Positions 17,570 to 27,302 are shown, counted from the stretch's first letter. The stretch is 64,000 bases of DNA from Malaciobacter marinus (GCF_003544855.1 NZ_CP032101.1:1178001-1242000), one strand, 5' to 3'. The notes: generated by a model from the sequence alone, not told the origin. A program made the numbers and translations.

Positions 17570-18520
17570 GTGTTTTACTTCAAATTTCTTATTATTTTTG
17601 CTATTTTTATGACTTCTTATGTAAATGCTTCAGAAAAAAAATTAATTTATATTGTTTCTGATATTAGAATTCCTTTTTGGGAGATTATGAGTAAAGGCAT
17701 TAAAAGTAAGTCATCTAATTATGATTATGATATTCAAATACATAGCTCATCAAATAGTGCAAAAATTGAGCTAGAAAATACTGTAAAAGCTATTAGAAGT
17801 AAGCCTGATGGTTTGATTATATCTCCAACAAATTCATCTGCTAGTGTTACTATTTTAAAACTTGCAAAAGAAGCAAATATTCCTGTTGTTATTTTAGATA
17901 TAGGAACTGATAGTGGAGAGTATTTATCTTATATCTCTTCTGATAATAAAACGGGTGCTTATAATATAGGAAAAGTTTTAGTAAAGAAGATGCAAAAATT
18001 AGGCTATGAAGATGGTTCAGTTGCAATTGTTGCTATTCCTCAAAAAAGAATAAATGGACAAGAAAGAACAAGAGGTTTTTTAAAAGCACTAAGTGAATCC
18101 AAAATTAAAAGTGTAGATTTAAAACAACAAATAACTTGGACTCAAGCAGAAACATATATTTATACAAAAGAGTTTATTAAAAAATATCCAAATTTAAGAG
18201 CTGTATGGTTACAAGGTTCAGATAGATATCAAGGAGCACTTGATGCTATAAATGAATTAGATAAAAAAGGTGAAGTTTTATTACTGACATTTGACGCAGA
18301 GCCAGAGTTTATAGAGTTAATACAAGATGATATACTTGTAGGTTCAGCCATGCAACAACCTTATTTGATGGGGCAAAAAGCTATTGAACAATTTTATAAT
18401 TATTTTAATAACAAAGAGATAATAAAAAATATCCAAATGCCAATACTTGCTATTTCAAAAGATAATATCAAGAAGAAATTACCTCTTATAAAAAGAAATG
18501 TTTTAGGTATAGAAAAATAG
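17570..18520 (+). CDS. periplasmic sugar-binding-type sensor protein (PBP1 family)
   Basis: A 316-residue periplasmic binding protein with a signal peptide (MFYFKFLIIFAIFMTSYVNA). A LacI/ribose-binding fold follows: LIYIVSDIRIPFWEIMSKGI, PDGLIISPTNSSA, and a late LTFDAEPEF segment. It starts at GTG with AAAGG 6 bases before. The stop is immediately followed by the ATG of the sensor kinase and no transporter genes are nearby. It is therefore probably the ligand-sensing partner of that kinase, as TorT is for TorS or LuxP for LuxQ. The ligand is unknown. Confidence 0.85.
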   Translation: MFYFKFLIIFAIFMTSYVNASEKKLIYIVSDIRIPFWEIMSKGIKSKSSNYDYDIQIHSSSNSAKIELENTVKAIRSKPDGLIISPTNSSASVTILKLAKEANIPVVILDIGTDSGEYLSYISSDNKTGAYNIGKVLVKKMQKLGYEDGSVAIVAIPQKRINGQERTRGFLKALSESKIKSVDLKQQITWTQAETYIYTKEFIKKYPNLRAVWLQGSDRYQGALDAINELDKKGEVLLLTFDAEPEFIELIQDDILVGSAMQQPYLMGQKAIEQFYNYFNNKEIIKNIQMPILAISKDNIKKKLPLIKRNVLGIEK

Positions 18521-20686
18521 ATGAAAAATGTCAAATCCCTTTATGTTACATTTGCAATTAGTATCTTTTTTATAGTAACTATCTTTATGAGTATTAGTGC
18601 TACTTTTTCATATGTAAGTACCAAAAATAGCATCATAGAAAACATGAAAGAGAGTTCAGAAAATACAGTCAATACTTTAAAAAATAATTTAGCAATTCTT
18701 ATTCCATCATATGCAGTAAATGATTACACAAATCTTTTATATAATGAAATTAAAAATAAAGAAATCTTTGCAATAGTTGTAAAAGATTATAGTATGGGAA
18801 AAGTTGTAGGAAAAGAGGCTTATATAACTGGAAAAATCAGACAAGGTGACAATATTGTTGCTTTTGATACGAAAAATAAATCTCATGTTTCTTCTTTAAA
18901 AACTTGTTATTATAAAAAAGAGTTTGATATAAAATCAATGTTAAAAAAAGATTTAGGTCATATTACTTTGTGTATATCTGATGAAAAAATGAAAAAAGAG
19001 TTACATGGAATTATTTATAAGACTATAAATAATACTATACTTATATCTTTATTTTTAATAATATGTCTTTTTGCTCTTTTTCATTATCTTTTAATGAAAC
19101 CTATTTCAAAGATAATATCAAGTTTAAATAATACTGACAAAGATGGAATTCCTATAAATGAACTTCCTTTAGCTTTTTCAAAAGAATTAAATTTACTGGC
19201 TATTACAGCAAATAAAATGTTGTATTCAATAAAATCTTCAAGAAATATATTGAAAAAAAGTGAAAGCAGACTAAAGTATTTATTAGAAATGAGTCCTATT
19301 GCTGTAAGAATTGCAAAAGATAAAGGTACTAAAGTTGTATTTTCAAATCATACATATGCTTCTTTGATAAAAGAAGATTATGTAATTGATTCAGACCCCT
19401 CAAAATATTATAAAGATAAAAATGAATATAAACAAATAGTTGAAAAGATAAAAAATAAAGAAAAAATCTTTAATAGATTAGTTGAATTTAAAATAAAAGA
19501 TAAAACAGTTTGGGCACTTGCTTCATATATGAGTATTAAGTTTGATCAAGAAGATTCTGTTATTGGTTGGTTTTATGATGTTACACGAGAAAAAAACTTA
19601 CAAAAAGAGTTAACAAATCAAAAAAATGAATTTGAAGCAATATTTAAATATACAAAAGATGGATTAGCACTTTTAGATTTACAAAGTAATTTTTTAAAGT
19701 TCAATGAAGCTTATTTAAAACTAACAGGTTATACAAAAAAAGAGTTATTGACAAAATCTTGTATAGGTTTGACAGCCATTGAAGATAAATCAAGAACTCA
19801 AGAAGCAATCAATGATGTTTTAAAAGATGGTTCAAAAATAAATTTTGAGAAAAGTTGCTTAGTTAAAGATGGACGAACAGTAAGAGTTAATATGTCTTTG
19901 GTATTACTTCCTGATAAAAAAACAATTCTTTTAAGTGCCAAAGATATTACAGAACAAAATATTATACAATCACAAGCAAAACTAGCTTCAATGGGTGAAA
20001 TGATAGGTAATATTGCTCATCAATGGAGACAACCATTAAATATCATATCAACAATTGCAAGTAGTATAAAAGTTAAAAATGAGTTTGGACAAAAAGTTGA
20101 ACTTGATGATTTGTTATTTGATATGACACATATTATGCAACAAACACAATATCTTTCAAAAACAATAGATGATTTTAGAAATTTTATAAAAGATACAAAT
20201 GAAAAAGAGGTTTTAAGTATTGTTAATACTATTGAAAAAACATTAGTTATAATTCATTCATCTTTCTTAAATAATAATATAAAAATCATAAAAGATTATG
20301 AAGATGATATAGAAATATTAGGTTATGAGAATCAACTTATTCAAGCTATTATGAATATATTAAATAACTCAAAAGATGCAATTGTTGAAAATGTGTTAGA
20401 TGATGATGAAAAAATAGTTTATATAAGCACTAAAATTGTAAATAAAGAATTGATTGTTTCTATAAAAGATAGTGGTAAAGGAATAGATAAAAATAATATT
20501 GATAAGGTTTTTGAACCATATTTTACTACAAAACATCAAAGTGTTGGTACTGGTATTGGCTTATCTTTAGCACATCAAATTATTACAGAACATCACAATG
20601 CTTTGATTGAAGTTTCAAATTGTACTTTTACTGCAAACTCAAAAAAGTATAAAGGTGCTTGTACAAATCTAATATTTAAAATCTAA
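18521..20686 (+). CDS. PAS-domain sensor histidine kinase
   Basis: A 721-residue membrane kinase with transmembrane helices at about 8-30 and 168-190 enclosing a periplasmic domain. A HAMP-like linker and two PAS domains (about 245-360 and 365-485) follow. Then come HisKA with the phospho-acceptor His500 in IAHQWRQPLN and HATPase motifs (NILNNSKDA, DSGKGI, GTGIGLSLA). This H-box form is common in Campylobacterota. It directly abuts the binding-protein gene, so it likely reads the ligand-bound protein in the periplasm. No response regulator gene lies in the window. Confidence 0.93.
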   Translation: MKNVKSLYVTFAISIFFIVTIFMSISATFSYVSTKNSIIENMKESSENTVNTLKNNLAILIPSYAVNDYTNLLYNEIKNKEIFAIVVKDYSMGKVVGKEAYITGKIRQGDNIVAFDTKNKSHVSSLKTCYYKKEFDIKSMLKKDLGHITLCISDEKMKKELHGIIYKTINNTILISLFLIICLFALFHYLLMKPISKIISSLNNTDKDGIPINELPLAFSKELNLLAITANKMLYSIKSSRNILKKSESRLKYLLEMSPIAVRIAKDKGTKVVFSNHTYASLIKEDYVIDSDPSKYYKDKNEYKQIVEKIKNKEKIFNRLVEFKIKDKTVWALASYMSIKFDQEDSVIGWFYDVTREKNLQKELTNQKNEFEAIFKYTKDGLALLDLQSNFLKFNEAYLKLTGYTKKELLTKSCIGLTAIEDKSRTQEAINDVLKDGSKINFEKSCLVKDGRTVRVNMSLVLLPDKKTILLSAKDITEQNIIQSQAKLASMGEMIGNIAHQWRQPLNIISTIASSIKVKNEFGQKVELDDLLFDMTHIMQQTQYLSKTIDDFRNFIKDTNEKEVLSIVNTIEKTLVIIHSSFLNNNIKIIKDYEDDIEILGYENQLIQAIMNILNNSKDAIVENVLDDDEKIVYISTKIVNKELIVSIKDSGKGIDKNNIDKVFEPYFTTKHQSVGTGIGLSLAHQIITEHHNALIEVSNCTFTANSKKYKGACTNLIFKI

Positions 20687-20713
20687 AAAAGTCTATATGT
20701 TAGTTTTTTTAGA
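20682..20713. terminator. A/T-stem hairpin between convergent kinase and MarR genes
   Basis: TCTAAAAAA and TTTTTTAGA form a 9-bp stem with a 14-base loop across the overlapping 3' ends. Strength is doubtful because the stem is A/T only. Confidence 0.3.
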
Positions 20714-21159
20714 ATCTTTTTTAAAGTTTTTGTCTCTTCTTCTGATAATATATCAAAAAAGTATTTTCTATTTTCAATCATTTCATCCATGCACTTAAGT
20801 GTTAGTTCTTCCCCTTTTTGCTCAAGTGAGACTAACATACTTCTTTTGTCTTGTGCTGATGGTATTCTTGAAATTAATTTTCTACATTCTAATTTTTTTA
20901 GAACCTTTGTCATTCCACCAGATGAAAAAACTGTTGCTGAGTATAAATCTGTGGGAGATAATGTCTTACCATTAAAATACAATGCTGCTAGTACATCTAT
21001 TTCTGAATGGCTTAAATCATACTTTTCTTTTATATAGTGTTCTGTTTCATTAAACAAATTTCTATATATTAAAGTAATTGGAAGTGCTATTGCAAACTGC
21101 TCATAACGAGGGTTGCTAACTGTTTCTTTAAAGAATTGGTCTAAATGTTGTTTTTCCAT
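20683..21159 (-). CDS. MarR family transcriptional regulator
   Basis: A 158-residue winged-helix protein. A helical dimerisation N-terminus is followed by the DNA-binding core (SHSEIDVLAALYFNGKTLSP, then SSGGMTKVLKKLE) and the wing with SAQDKRSMLVSLEQKG, which holds the DxR motif of MarR proteins. It is divergent from the efflux operon and two near-palindromic sites lie in the shared intergenic region. It probably represses that operon and itself until a toxic ligand binds. Its 3' end overlaps the kinase gene by 4 bp. Confidence 0.9.
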   Translation of the reverse strand: MEKQHLDQFFKETVSNPRYEQFAIALPITLIYRNLFNETEHYIKEKYDLSHSEIDVLAALYFNGKTLSPTDLYSATVFSSGGMTKVLKKLECRKLISRIPSAQDKRSMLVSLEQKGEELTLKCMDEMIENRKYFFDILSEEETKTLKKILKKLTYRLF

Positions 21160-21195
21160 TTTAAAATTCTATCTAAAATAAGATTAAAAAGATAA

Positions 21196-21211
21196 ATCTT
21201 TCTGGAAAGAT
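21196..21211. promoter_or_regulatory. MarR-type operator, copy 1
   Basis: ATCTTTCTGGAAAGAT is a near-perfect dyad (7-bp arms, 2-base centre) in the promoter region shared by marR-like and tolC-like genes. Confidence 0.6.
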
Positions 21212-21232
21212 ATATTTAAGCTAATTAATGTT

Positions 21233-21248
21233 ATCTTTCTAGCAAGAT
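21233..21248. promoter_or_regulatory. MarR-type operator, copy 2
   Basis: ATCTTTCTAGCAAGAT differs from copy 1 at two bases. It lies 37 bp further on and ends 2 bases before the AAGGAG RBS of the efflux operon, where a bound repressor could block expression. Confidence 0.6.
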
Positions 21249-21261
21249 AAAAGGAGTTATT

Positions 21262-22491
21262 TTGAAAAAAATTTATTTTCTATTTTTTATCCCAATTTTA
21301 CTTATGGGACAAACCTTAGATGAACTAATAGATTTATCTATTAAAAATAGACTAGTTGATTCATATAAAAGTGATTTAGAATCGTTAAAAAAAGAGTATA
21401 ATAGTGTAAAAAGCGGTTATTTACCAAGTTTAAATCTTGGTGTAAACTATTCAAAAGCAAATAAAGAAATTGCTTCAACACCTGATAATAATACAACACT
21501 TAATGCTTCGATTGATTACACTTTATATGATGGTGGAAAAAAATACGACAGATATTCAAGTTATGAAATGAGTATAAAAGGTAAAAAAGAAGATTTATCT
21601 TCTATTAAAAATCAAATATCTTTAGATGTTACTAAATATTATTATGATTATTTGTCATTATTAGCAAAAAAAGATGCAAAAAATAAAGAAATTGAACAGT
21701 TAAAAGCTCAATATGAAAGATTAAATAGATTTTTAGAAGCTGGAACTACAACAGAAGATGAAATACAAAAAATTATTTCAAGAGTTCAAAGTGCAAATGT
21801 AAGTTTGCATGAAATAGAGTTAGAACTTCAAACTATTATTCATAATTTAAAATATATCACAGGGCAAACAGTAAGCATTGATGATGGTTCATTTGTAGAG
21901 CCTTTAAAACAAGAGCAAATTCAAAGTAATAGAGCAGATATAAACTCTTTGAAGTTTCAAGTAAAAGCTTTATTTGAAGATGCAAGTGCACAAAAAAGTG
22001 ATTATTTGCCAACAATAAGTGTAAGCAATACTTACACTCATGCAGATATGAATTATGATAATAGTGACTTTAAAGCACCTTATGATGAACAAAATATATT
22101 TTCAGTTAATTTAAAATGGAATATTTTTTCATTTGGAGAGACAAAAAATAGATTTGAATCAAAATATAGAAAATATATTAGTGCAAAATCAAAATATGAG
22201 TATGAAAAAAATAGAGCAAATGTTGATTTACAATTGGCAAAAAAAGCATATGAAATTGCAAAATTAAAGATTGATTCTGCACAAGCTGGATTAAAAGCAG
22301 CAAATAGTGCATATGAAGTAATAAAATCAAAATATCAAAGTGGACTAATTGATAATGTTGCTTTTTTAGAATCTCTTAGTGAAAAATATGAAGCAATAAG
22401 TGTATTAAAAAGTGCTTTATATGATATAGAAGTTAAAAAAGCAAATCTTATTTATCATAGTGGAAAAAATTTAAAGGAATATATTAGATGA
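21262..22491 (+). CDS. TolC-family outer membrane efflux protein
   Basis: A 409-residue outer membrane factor with a signal peptide (MKKIYFLFFIPILLMG). Two repeats of the OEP family are rich in long helices, including SLNLGVNYSKA and the second-half match TISVSNTYTHA, plus a late YQSGLIDNVAFLESL segment. It should form the trimeric channel-tunnel of the RND pump encoded next. The start is TTG, set by AAGGAG 5 bases before. The stop overlaps the next ATG by 4 bp (ATGA). Confidence 0.93.
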   Translation: MKKIYFLFFIPILLMGQTLDELIDLSIKNRLVDSYKSDLESLKKEYNSVKSGYLPSLNLGVNYSKANKEIASTPDNNTTLNASIDYTLYDGGKKYDRYSSYEMSIKGKKEDLSSIKNQISLDVTKYYYDYLSLLAKKDAKNKEIEQLKAQYERLNRFLEAGTTTEDEIQKIISRVQSANVSLHEIELELQTIIHNLKYITGQTVSIDDGSFVEPLKQEQIQSNRADINSLKFQVKALFEDASAQKSDYLPTISVSNTYTHADMNYDNSDFKAPYDEQNIFSVNLKWNIFSFGETKNRFESKYRKYISAKSKYEYEKNRANVDLQLAKKAYEIAKLKIDSAQAGLKAANSAYEVIKSKYQSGLIDNVAFLESLSEKYEAISVLKSALYDIEVKKANLIYHSGKNLKEYIR

Positions 22492-23591
22492 GAAAAAGAG
22501 TTTTACCCTTAATAGTTTTAATAGTTTTAGGTTTTAATGCTTGCAGTGATGATACTCAAGCAAAGCAACAAGCAAACTCGAAGCAACAAAGACCTGCTTT
22601 ACCAGTAAAAGTATTTGATGTTAAAAATGAAACACCAACTATTTCAAAAGAGTATCCTGCTGTTATTACACCTTTTGAAGAGGTAAAGGTAATTGCAAGG
22701 GTTTCAGGAACTTTAGAAGAAAAGTTTTTTAAAGAAGGTCAATATGTAAAAAAAGGACAACTTCTATATAAAATAGAAGAAGATGTTTATAAAACAAATT
22801 TAAATATGGCAAGTGCAAATGTAAAAAAAGCACAAGCAAATTATAATAAATCATTGAAAGATTATCAAAGAGCAAATAAACTTTTAAAAAGTAAAGCTAT
22901 TAGTGTTCAAAAGTATGATGAATATGTATATATTTATCAAGATGCGAAAGCTCAATTAGAAAGTAGTAAAGCTAGTTTAGAAAAAGCAAAAATTGAGTAT
23001 GATTATGCAACAGTTGAAGCTCCAATTAGTGGTATAGTTGGTATAAAACAGAGTGATATTGGAGATTATGTTGGAACAAATGCATCTAATTCACTATTAG
23101 TTACTATAACTTCAATAAATCCAGTTCATGCTGAGTTTTCACTAACTAAAAATGATGTTGTAAGTTTTATTGAACAAGTAAGAAGTAAAAAGGTATATGT
23201 TACATTAGATGTTCTTGGAAAATCTTATAAAGGAGAGATTGATTATATATCTCCTAGATTAGATTTAGATACAGATACTTTACTTTTAAGAGCAAAATTT
23301 AATAATGATGATAATAACTTAATTGTTGGTGAATTTACAAAAATCAGTTTAAATAATATTACAGTTAAAAATGTACATATTATTCCAGAAGAGGCTATTT
23401 TAAAAACTGCAAATGGGGATTTTCTTTATGTAGTACAAGATGGTATAGCAAAACTTAAACCAATAAAGCTTGGAAGTTTATTACAAAGTGGTGTAGTAGT
23501 TAAATCAGGTTTAAAAACAGGTGATAAAATAATTGTTAGTAATATAGCAAAAGTAAGACCTGACACAAAAGTTCAAGTGTTAGGTAAATAG
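22488..23591 (+). CDS. RND efflux periplasmic adaptor (membrane fusion) lipoprotein
   Basis: A 367-residue AcrA/MexA-type adaptor. The signal ends in a lipobox-like FNAC (Cys about residue 19), so it is probably anchored to the inner membrane. The lipoyl half-motifs (EVKVIARVSGTLEE and YATVEAPISGIVG) flank a helical hairpin, followed by beta-barrel and membrane-proximal domains. It links the RND pump to the TolC-like channel. It overlaps the upstream gene by 4 bp and ends 1 bp before the pump gene. Confidence 0.95.
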   Translation: MRKRVLPLIVLIVLGFNACSDDTQAKQQANSKQQRPALPVKVFDVKNETPTISKEYPAVITPFEEVKVIARVSGTLEEKFFKEGQYVKKGQLLYKIEEDVYKTNLNMASANVKKAQANYNKSLKDYQRANKLLKSKAISVQKYDEYVYIYQDAKAQLESSKASLEKAKIEYDYATVEAPISGIVGIKQSDIGDYVGTNASNSLLVTITSINPVHAEFSLTKNDVVSFIEQVRSKKVYVTLDVLGKSYKGEIDYISPRLDLDTDTLLLRAKFNNDDNNLIVGEFTKISLNNITVKNVHIIPEEAILKTANGDFLYVVQDGIAKLKPIKLGSLLQSGVVVKSGLKTGDKIIVSNIAKVRPDTKVQVLGK

Positions 23592-23592
23592 T

Positions 23593-26500
23593 ATGTTTTC
23601 TTCATTTTTTATTAAAAACCCAGTGTTTGCTGCTGTTGTTTCTATAATTATTGTACTTACAGGAACAGTATCTATGATAAATTTACCAATAGAGCAGTAC
23701 CCAAGAGTTATTCCTCCTCAGATTATTGTATCTGCTGCTTATCCAGGTGCAAGTGCTGAAACTATTGCAAAAACAGTAGCTGCACCAATTGAAGAGCAAA
23801 TAAATGGTGCAACAGATATGATTTATATGAACTCTGTTGCTTCTGATAATGGAACAATTAGTATAAATGTCTTTTTTGAAGTTGGAACAAATCCAAATGA
23901 TGCAAAAATTGATGTAAATAATAGAGTGCAAGCAGCCTTGTCTAAACTGCCTGAACAAGTACAAAGACAAGGAGTAAATGTAAGAGAGAGATCTCCTAGT
24001 ATGTTGCAAGTTGTTATGCTTCATTCACCATCAAATGCCCATGATATTAAGTATTTGTCAAATTATGCATTAATCAATATAGTTGATGATTTAAAAAGAA
24101 TTAGTGGTGTAGGTGATGCTACTATTTTTGGTGCAAAAGATTATGCTATTAGAGTTTGGATTGACCCTCAAAAATTAGCAAAACAAAAGCTAACAACAGC
24201 AGAAGTTATTGATGCAATAAAAGAGCAAAATGCACAATATGCAGCAGGTAAGTTTGCAGCAGAACCAATTGTAAATAAACAAATGTTTACTTATACTTTA
24301 CAAACACAAGAAAGAATGAGTACTCCTGAGCAGTTTGGAAATATTATAATTAGAGCAAATGAAGATGGTAGTGCTTTAACATTAAAAGATGTAGCAACTA
24401 TTGAGCTTGGTGCACAAAGTTATAATATGACAACAGAGTTAAATAATCAACCAGCTATTCCTATTGGTATATTTTTACAAAGTGGGGCTAATGCTTTAGA
24501 AACAGCAAAAGCTGTTGAAAATGTACTTGAAAATGCAAGTAAAACTTTTCCTGCAGGATTAGAGTATAAAATACCTTATGATAGTACAGAGTTTGTTGAG
24601 ATATCTATAAAAGAAGTTGCAAAAACATTTGTTGAAGCAATTATTTTGGTTATTGCAATTATTTTCTTATTTTTACAAAATTGGAGAGCAACATTAATTC
24701 CAGTTTTAGCAGTTCCTGTATCTATTATTGGTGCTTTTATAGGAATGTATGCTTTAGGATTTAGTATTAATTTACTTACACTATTTGGACTTGTTCTTGC
24801 AATTGGTATTGTTGTAGATGATGCTATTATTGTTATTGAAAATGTCGAAAGGCATATGAGTGAAGGAAAAAGTGCAAAAGAAGCTTCTTTTATGGCAATG
24901 AAAGAAGTATCAAGTGCTTTAATTGCTATTGTATTAGTATTGTCATCTGTATTTATTCCTGTTGCATTCATGGGAGGATTAAGTGGTGAAATGTATAGAC
25001 AATTTGCAATTACTATTGTTGTATCTATTGCAATTTCTGGTTTTGTAGCACTTACACTTACTCCATCGCTTTGTGCAATTATGCTTAAAGATGTACATAC
25101 TAAGCCAAAAGGTTTTTTCAAATGGTTTAATAACATGTTTGACAAAGCAACACAAAAGTATTCAGTTTTGGTTCAAAAAACAATTAGATATTCAATATTG
25201 AGTATTCTATTATTTGGTGGATTAATTTTTGTATCTTATGATATGTTAAAAGATTTAAAAACAGGACTTGTTCCACAAGAAGATCAAGGAACGATTTTCT
25301 TATTTAGTTATAACCCACCAGGGGCTTCTTTAAGTAGAACTGAAAAATTAACTAAAGAAATAAATCAAATAGTAATGGATAATGAAAATGTTGAAGAAGT
25401 AGTCTCTTTAGCAGGTTTGGATTTAGTTACATTTGGTCAAAGAACACATGCAGCAGCTACAATTATTAAATTGAATGATTGGGAAGAAAGACCTAATGCT
25501 ATGCAACATGCAACTGTAATTAATGAAAAATTCAATAAACAACTAATGGCTACTTCAGATGGATTTACATTTGGTGTTTTACCACCTCCAATTATGGGAA
25601 TGAGTATTTCTGGTGGATTTGAAATGTATGTTCAAGATAGAAGTGGTGGAAAGATAGAGAATTTAAGTAAATATGTAAATGAGATTGTTTCTAAAGCAAA
25701 CAAAAGAGAAGAGTTACAAGGTGTTAGAACATCATTAAATCCAAATATTCCACAATATAGAATATTAGTTGATATTAAAAAAGCAAAAGCAAAAGGTGTA
25801 AGAGTTGATGAAATCTATAACACTTTAAGTGCAACATTTGGAAGTTACTATGTTAACGATTTTAATTTATATGGAAGAACATATAAAGTAAATCTTCAAG
25901 CAAAAGGTGAGTATAGAAAAGGTGTAGAAGATCTTAAATTTGTACTTGTAAGAAGCAAAGATGGACAACTAGTTCCTATTAGTTCTTTAGTAACTGTAAA
26001 ACCAATTGTTGGTGCAGATATTGTTGAAAGATTTAATCTTTTCCAAGCAGCTAAAGTTTCTGGACAACCTGCATTTGGTTTTAGTTCAGGTGATGCTTTA
26101 AATGCAATTGAAGAAGTTGCAAAAGAAGTACTTCCTCAAGGATATACAATTAGTTGGGTTGGTACAGCATATCAAGAAAAACAAATTTCTAGTAGTAGTG
26201 CACAAGCATTTATTTTTGGTATTGTTTTACTGTTTTTAATCTTAGCTGCTCAATATGGAAAATGGCTAATGCCTATTTCTGTACTTCTTGCAGTACCATT
26301 TGCAATTTTTGGGGCAATTGTAGCTACACATTTAAGAGGATTGGAAAATGATATATATTTCCAAGTTGGATTACTTGTTCTAACTGGACTTGCAGCTAAA
26401 AATGCAATTTTGATTGTAGAGTTTGCTTTACAAAAACAAAAAGAGGGCTTAAGTTTAGTTGATTCTGCTGTTGAAGCAGCAAAAATTAGATTAAGACCTA

Positions 26501-26691
26501 TTATTATGACTTCACTTGCTTTTACTTTAGGAGTAGTACCTTTAGCATTAAGTAGTGGAGCAGGTGCAGCAAGTAGACATTCATTAGGTACTGGTGTAAT
26601 TGGTGGAATGATATCAGCAACATTTATAGCTATTATATTTATTCCATTATTTTATATTCTAGTCTCAAAGTTAAGTAAAAAACAAAAATAA
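23593..26691 (+). CDS. RND multidrug efflux permease (AcrB/MexB type)
   Basis: A 1032-residue HAE1-type inner-membrane pump. It has the usual duplicated layout of 12 transmembrane helices and two large periplasmic loops. The proton-relay aspartates of TM4 are Asp409/Asp410 in GIVVDDAIIVIENVER, matching AcrB Asp407/Asp408. SIIGAFIGMYALGFSINLLTLFG and LAAQYGKWLMP are typical. It exports drugs, bile-like or solvent compounds using the proton gradient. It is third gene of the operon, with a TetR gene 1 bp after its stop. Confidence 0.97.
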   Translation: MFSSFFIKNPVFAAVVSIIIVLTGTVSMINLPIEQYPRVIPPQIIVSAAYPGASAETIAKTVAAPIEEQINGATDMIYMNSVASDNGTISINVFFEVGTNPNDAKIDVNNRVQAALSKLPEQVQRQGVNVRERSPSMLQVVMLHSPSNAHDIKYLSNYALINIVDDLKRISGVGDATIFGAKDYAIRVWIDPQKLAKQKLTTAEVIDAIKEQNAQYAAGKFAAEPIVNKQMFTYTLQTQERMSTPEQFGNIIIRANEDGSALTLKDVATIELGAQSYNMTTELNNQPAIPIGIFLQSGANALETAKAVENVLENASKTFPAGLEYKIPYDSTEFVEISIKEVAKTFVEAIILVIAIIFLFLQNWRATLIPVLAVPVSIIGAFIGMYALGFSINLLTLFGLVLAIGIVVDDAIIVIENVERHMSEGKSAKEASFMAMKEVSSALIAIVLVLSSVFIPVAFMGGLSGEMYRQFAITIVVSIAISGFVALTLTPSLCAIMLKDVHTKPKGFFKWFNNMFDKATQKYSVLVQKTIRYSILSILLFGGLIFVSYDMLKDLKTGLVPQEDQGTIFLFSYNPPGASLSRTEKLTKEINQIVMDNENVEEVVSLAGLDLVTFGQRTHAAATIIKLNDWEERPNAMQHATVINEKFNKQLMATSDGFTFGVLPPPIMGMSISGGFEMYVQDRSGGKIENLSKYVNEIVSKANKREELQGVRTSLNPNIPQYRILVDIKKAKAKGVRVDEIYNTLSATFGSYYVNDFNLYGRTYKVNLQAKGEYRKGVEDLKFVLVRSKDGQLVPISSLVTVKPIVGADIVERFNLFQAAKVSGQPAFGFSSGDALNAIEEVAKEVLPQGYTISWVGTAYQEKQISSSSAQAFIFGIVLLFLILAAQYGKWLMPISVLLAVPFAIFGAIVATHLRGLENDIYFQVGLLVLTGLAAKNAILIVEFALQKQKEGLSLVDSAVEAAKIRLRPIIMTSLAFTLGVVPLALSSGAGAASRHSLGTGVIGGMISATFIAIIFIPLFYILVSKLSKKQK

Positions 26692-26692
26692 A

Positions 26693-27283
26693 ATGGCACA
26701 AAAAATTTGTAAACATCAAAAAAGAGAATCAATAGCCTTTTCTTGTAAGAGTTTAATCTTACAAGAAGGCTTAAAAGATTTAACAATTTCAAGTTTAGCA
26801 AAAGAGGCTAATATTGGAAAAGGTACTATTTATGAGTATTTTGAAAATAAAGAAGATATAGTTTTAGAATTGGCAAATATACTTCATACAGAGTATCTTG
26901 ACGAAGTTTACAAATTAGCAGCAAAAAAAAATAGTATTGAAGATAAAATTAAAGTGTTGATTTTAACTTCTTATGAAAAAAGATTTATTGAGTATAGAAA
27001 AATTTTCAAAGAGTTAATAGGTGTTTCTTACTACAAAACAAACTGTGCTTTTATGCTTTTTCAAAATCATTGGTATAAGCAAAATTATCAACTTTTATAT
27101 AAATATATACAAAAAGCTATAAAAAATAAAGAGATTAAAGAGAATTCAACTATTTTTATAGATAGTATTTTGAGTACATTTGTAGGATACTTTATGCTCT
27201 CTTTTTCCAAATCAGACTTACAAAAGACCATCAATTCCATTGATTCATATATTAATAATCTTTTTTTAATGCTAAGAGTATAA
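26693..27283 (+). CDS. TetR family transcriptional regulator
   Basis: A 196-residue TetR protein. The N-terminal helix-turn-helix is in LTISSLAKEANIGKGTIYEYFENKEDIV (about 27-54) and a helical ligand domain follows. It is the last gene of the efflux operon, so the operon has two regulators: MarR at the head and TetR at the tail. Its ATG is 1 bp after the pump stop and there is no separate promoter space, so it is probably made along with the pump and acts as feedback control. Its stop codon lies inside a terminator hairpin shared with the BCCT gene. Confidence 0.9.
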   Translation: MAQKICKHQKRESIAFSCKSLILQEGLKDLTISSLAKEANIGKGTIYEYFENKEDIVLELANILHTEYLDEVYKLAAKKNSIEDKIKVLILTSYEKRFIEYRKIFKELIGVSYYKTNCAFMLFQNHWYKQNYQLLYKYIQKAIKNKEIKENSTIFIDSILSTFVGYFMLSFSKSDLQKTINSIDSYINNLFLMLRV

Positions 27284-27302
27284 ATAAAACTATTTATACT
27301 CT
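27275..27302. terminator. bidirectional terminator overlapping both stop codons
   Basis: AGAGTATAAATA / TATTTATACTCT forms a 12-bp stem with a 4-base loop. The TetR TAA (27281-27283) and the BCCT TAG (27290-27292, minus strand) both lie in it. T-runs flank it on each side. Confidence 0.7.

Noticed and set aside
23683-25145. long antisense frames inside the RND permease gene
   Set aside because: They are shadows of a clear 1032-residue coding sequence with no RBS or conserved motif.
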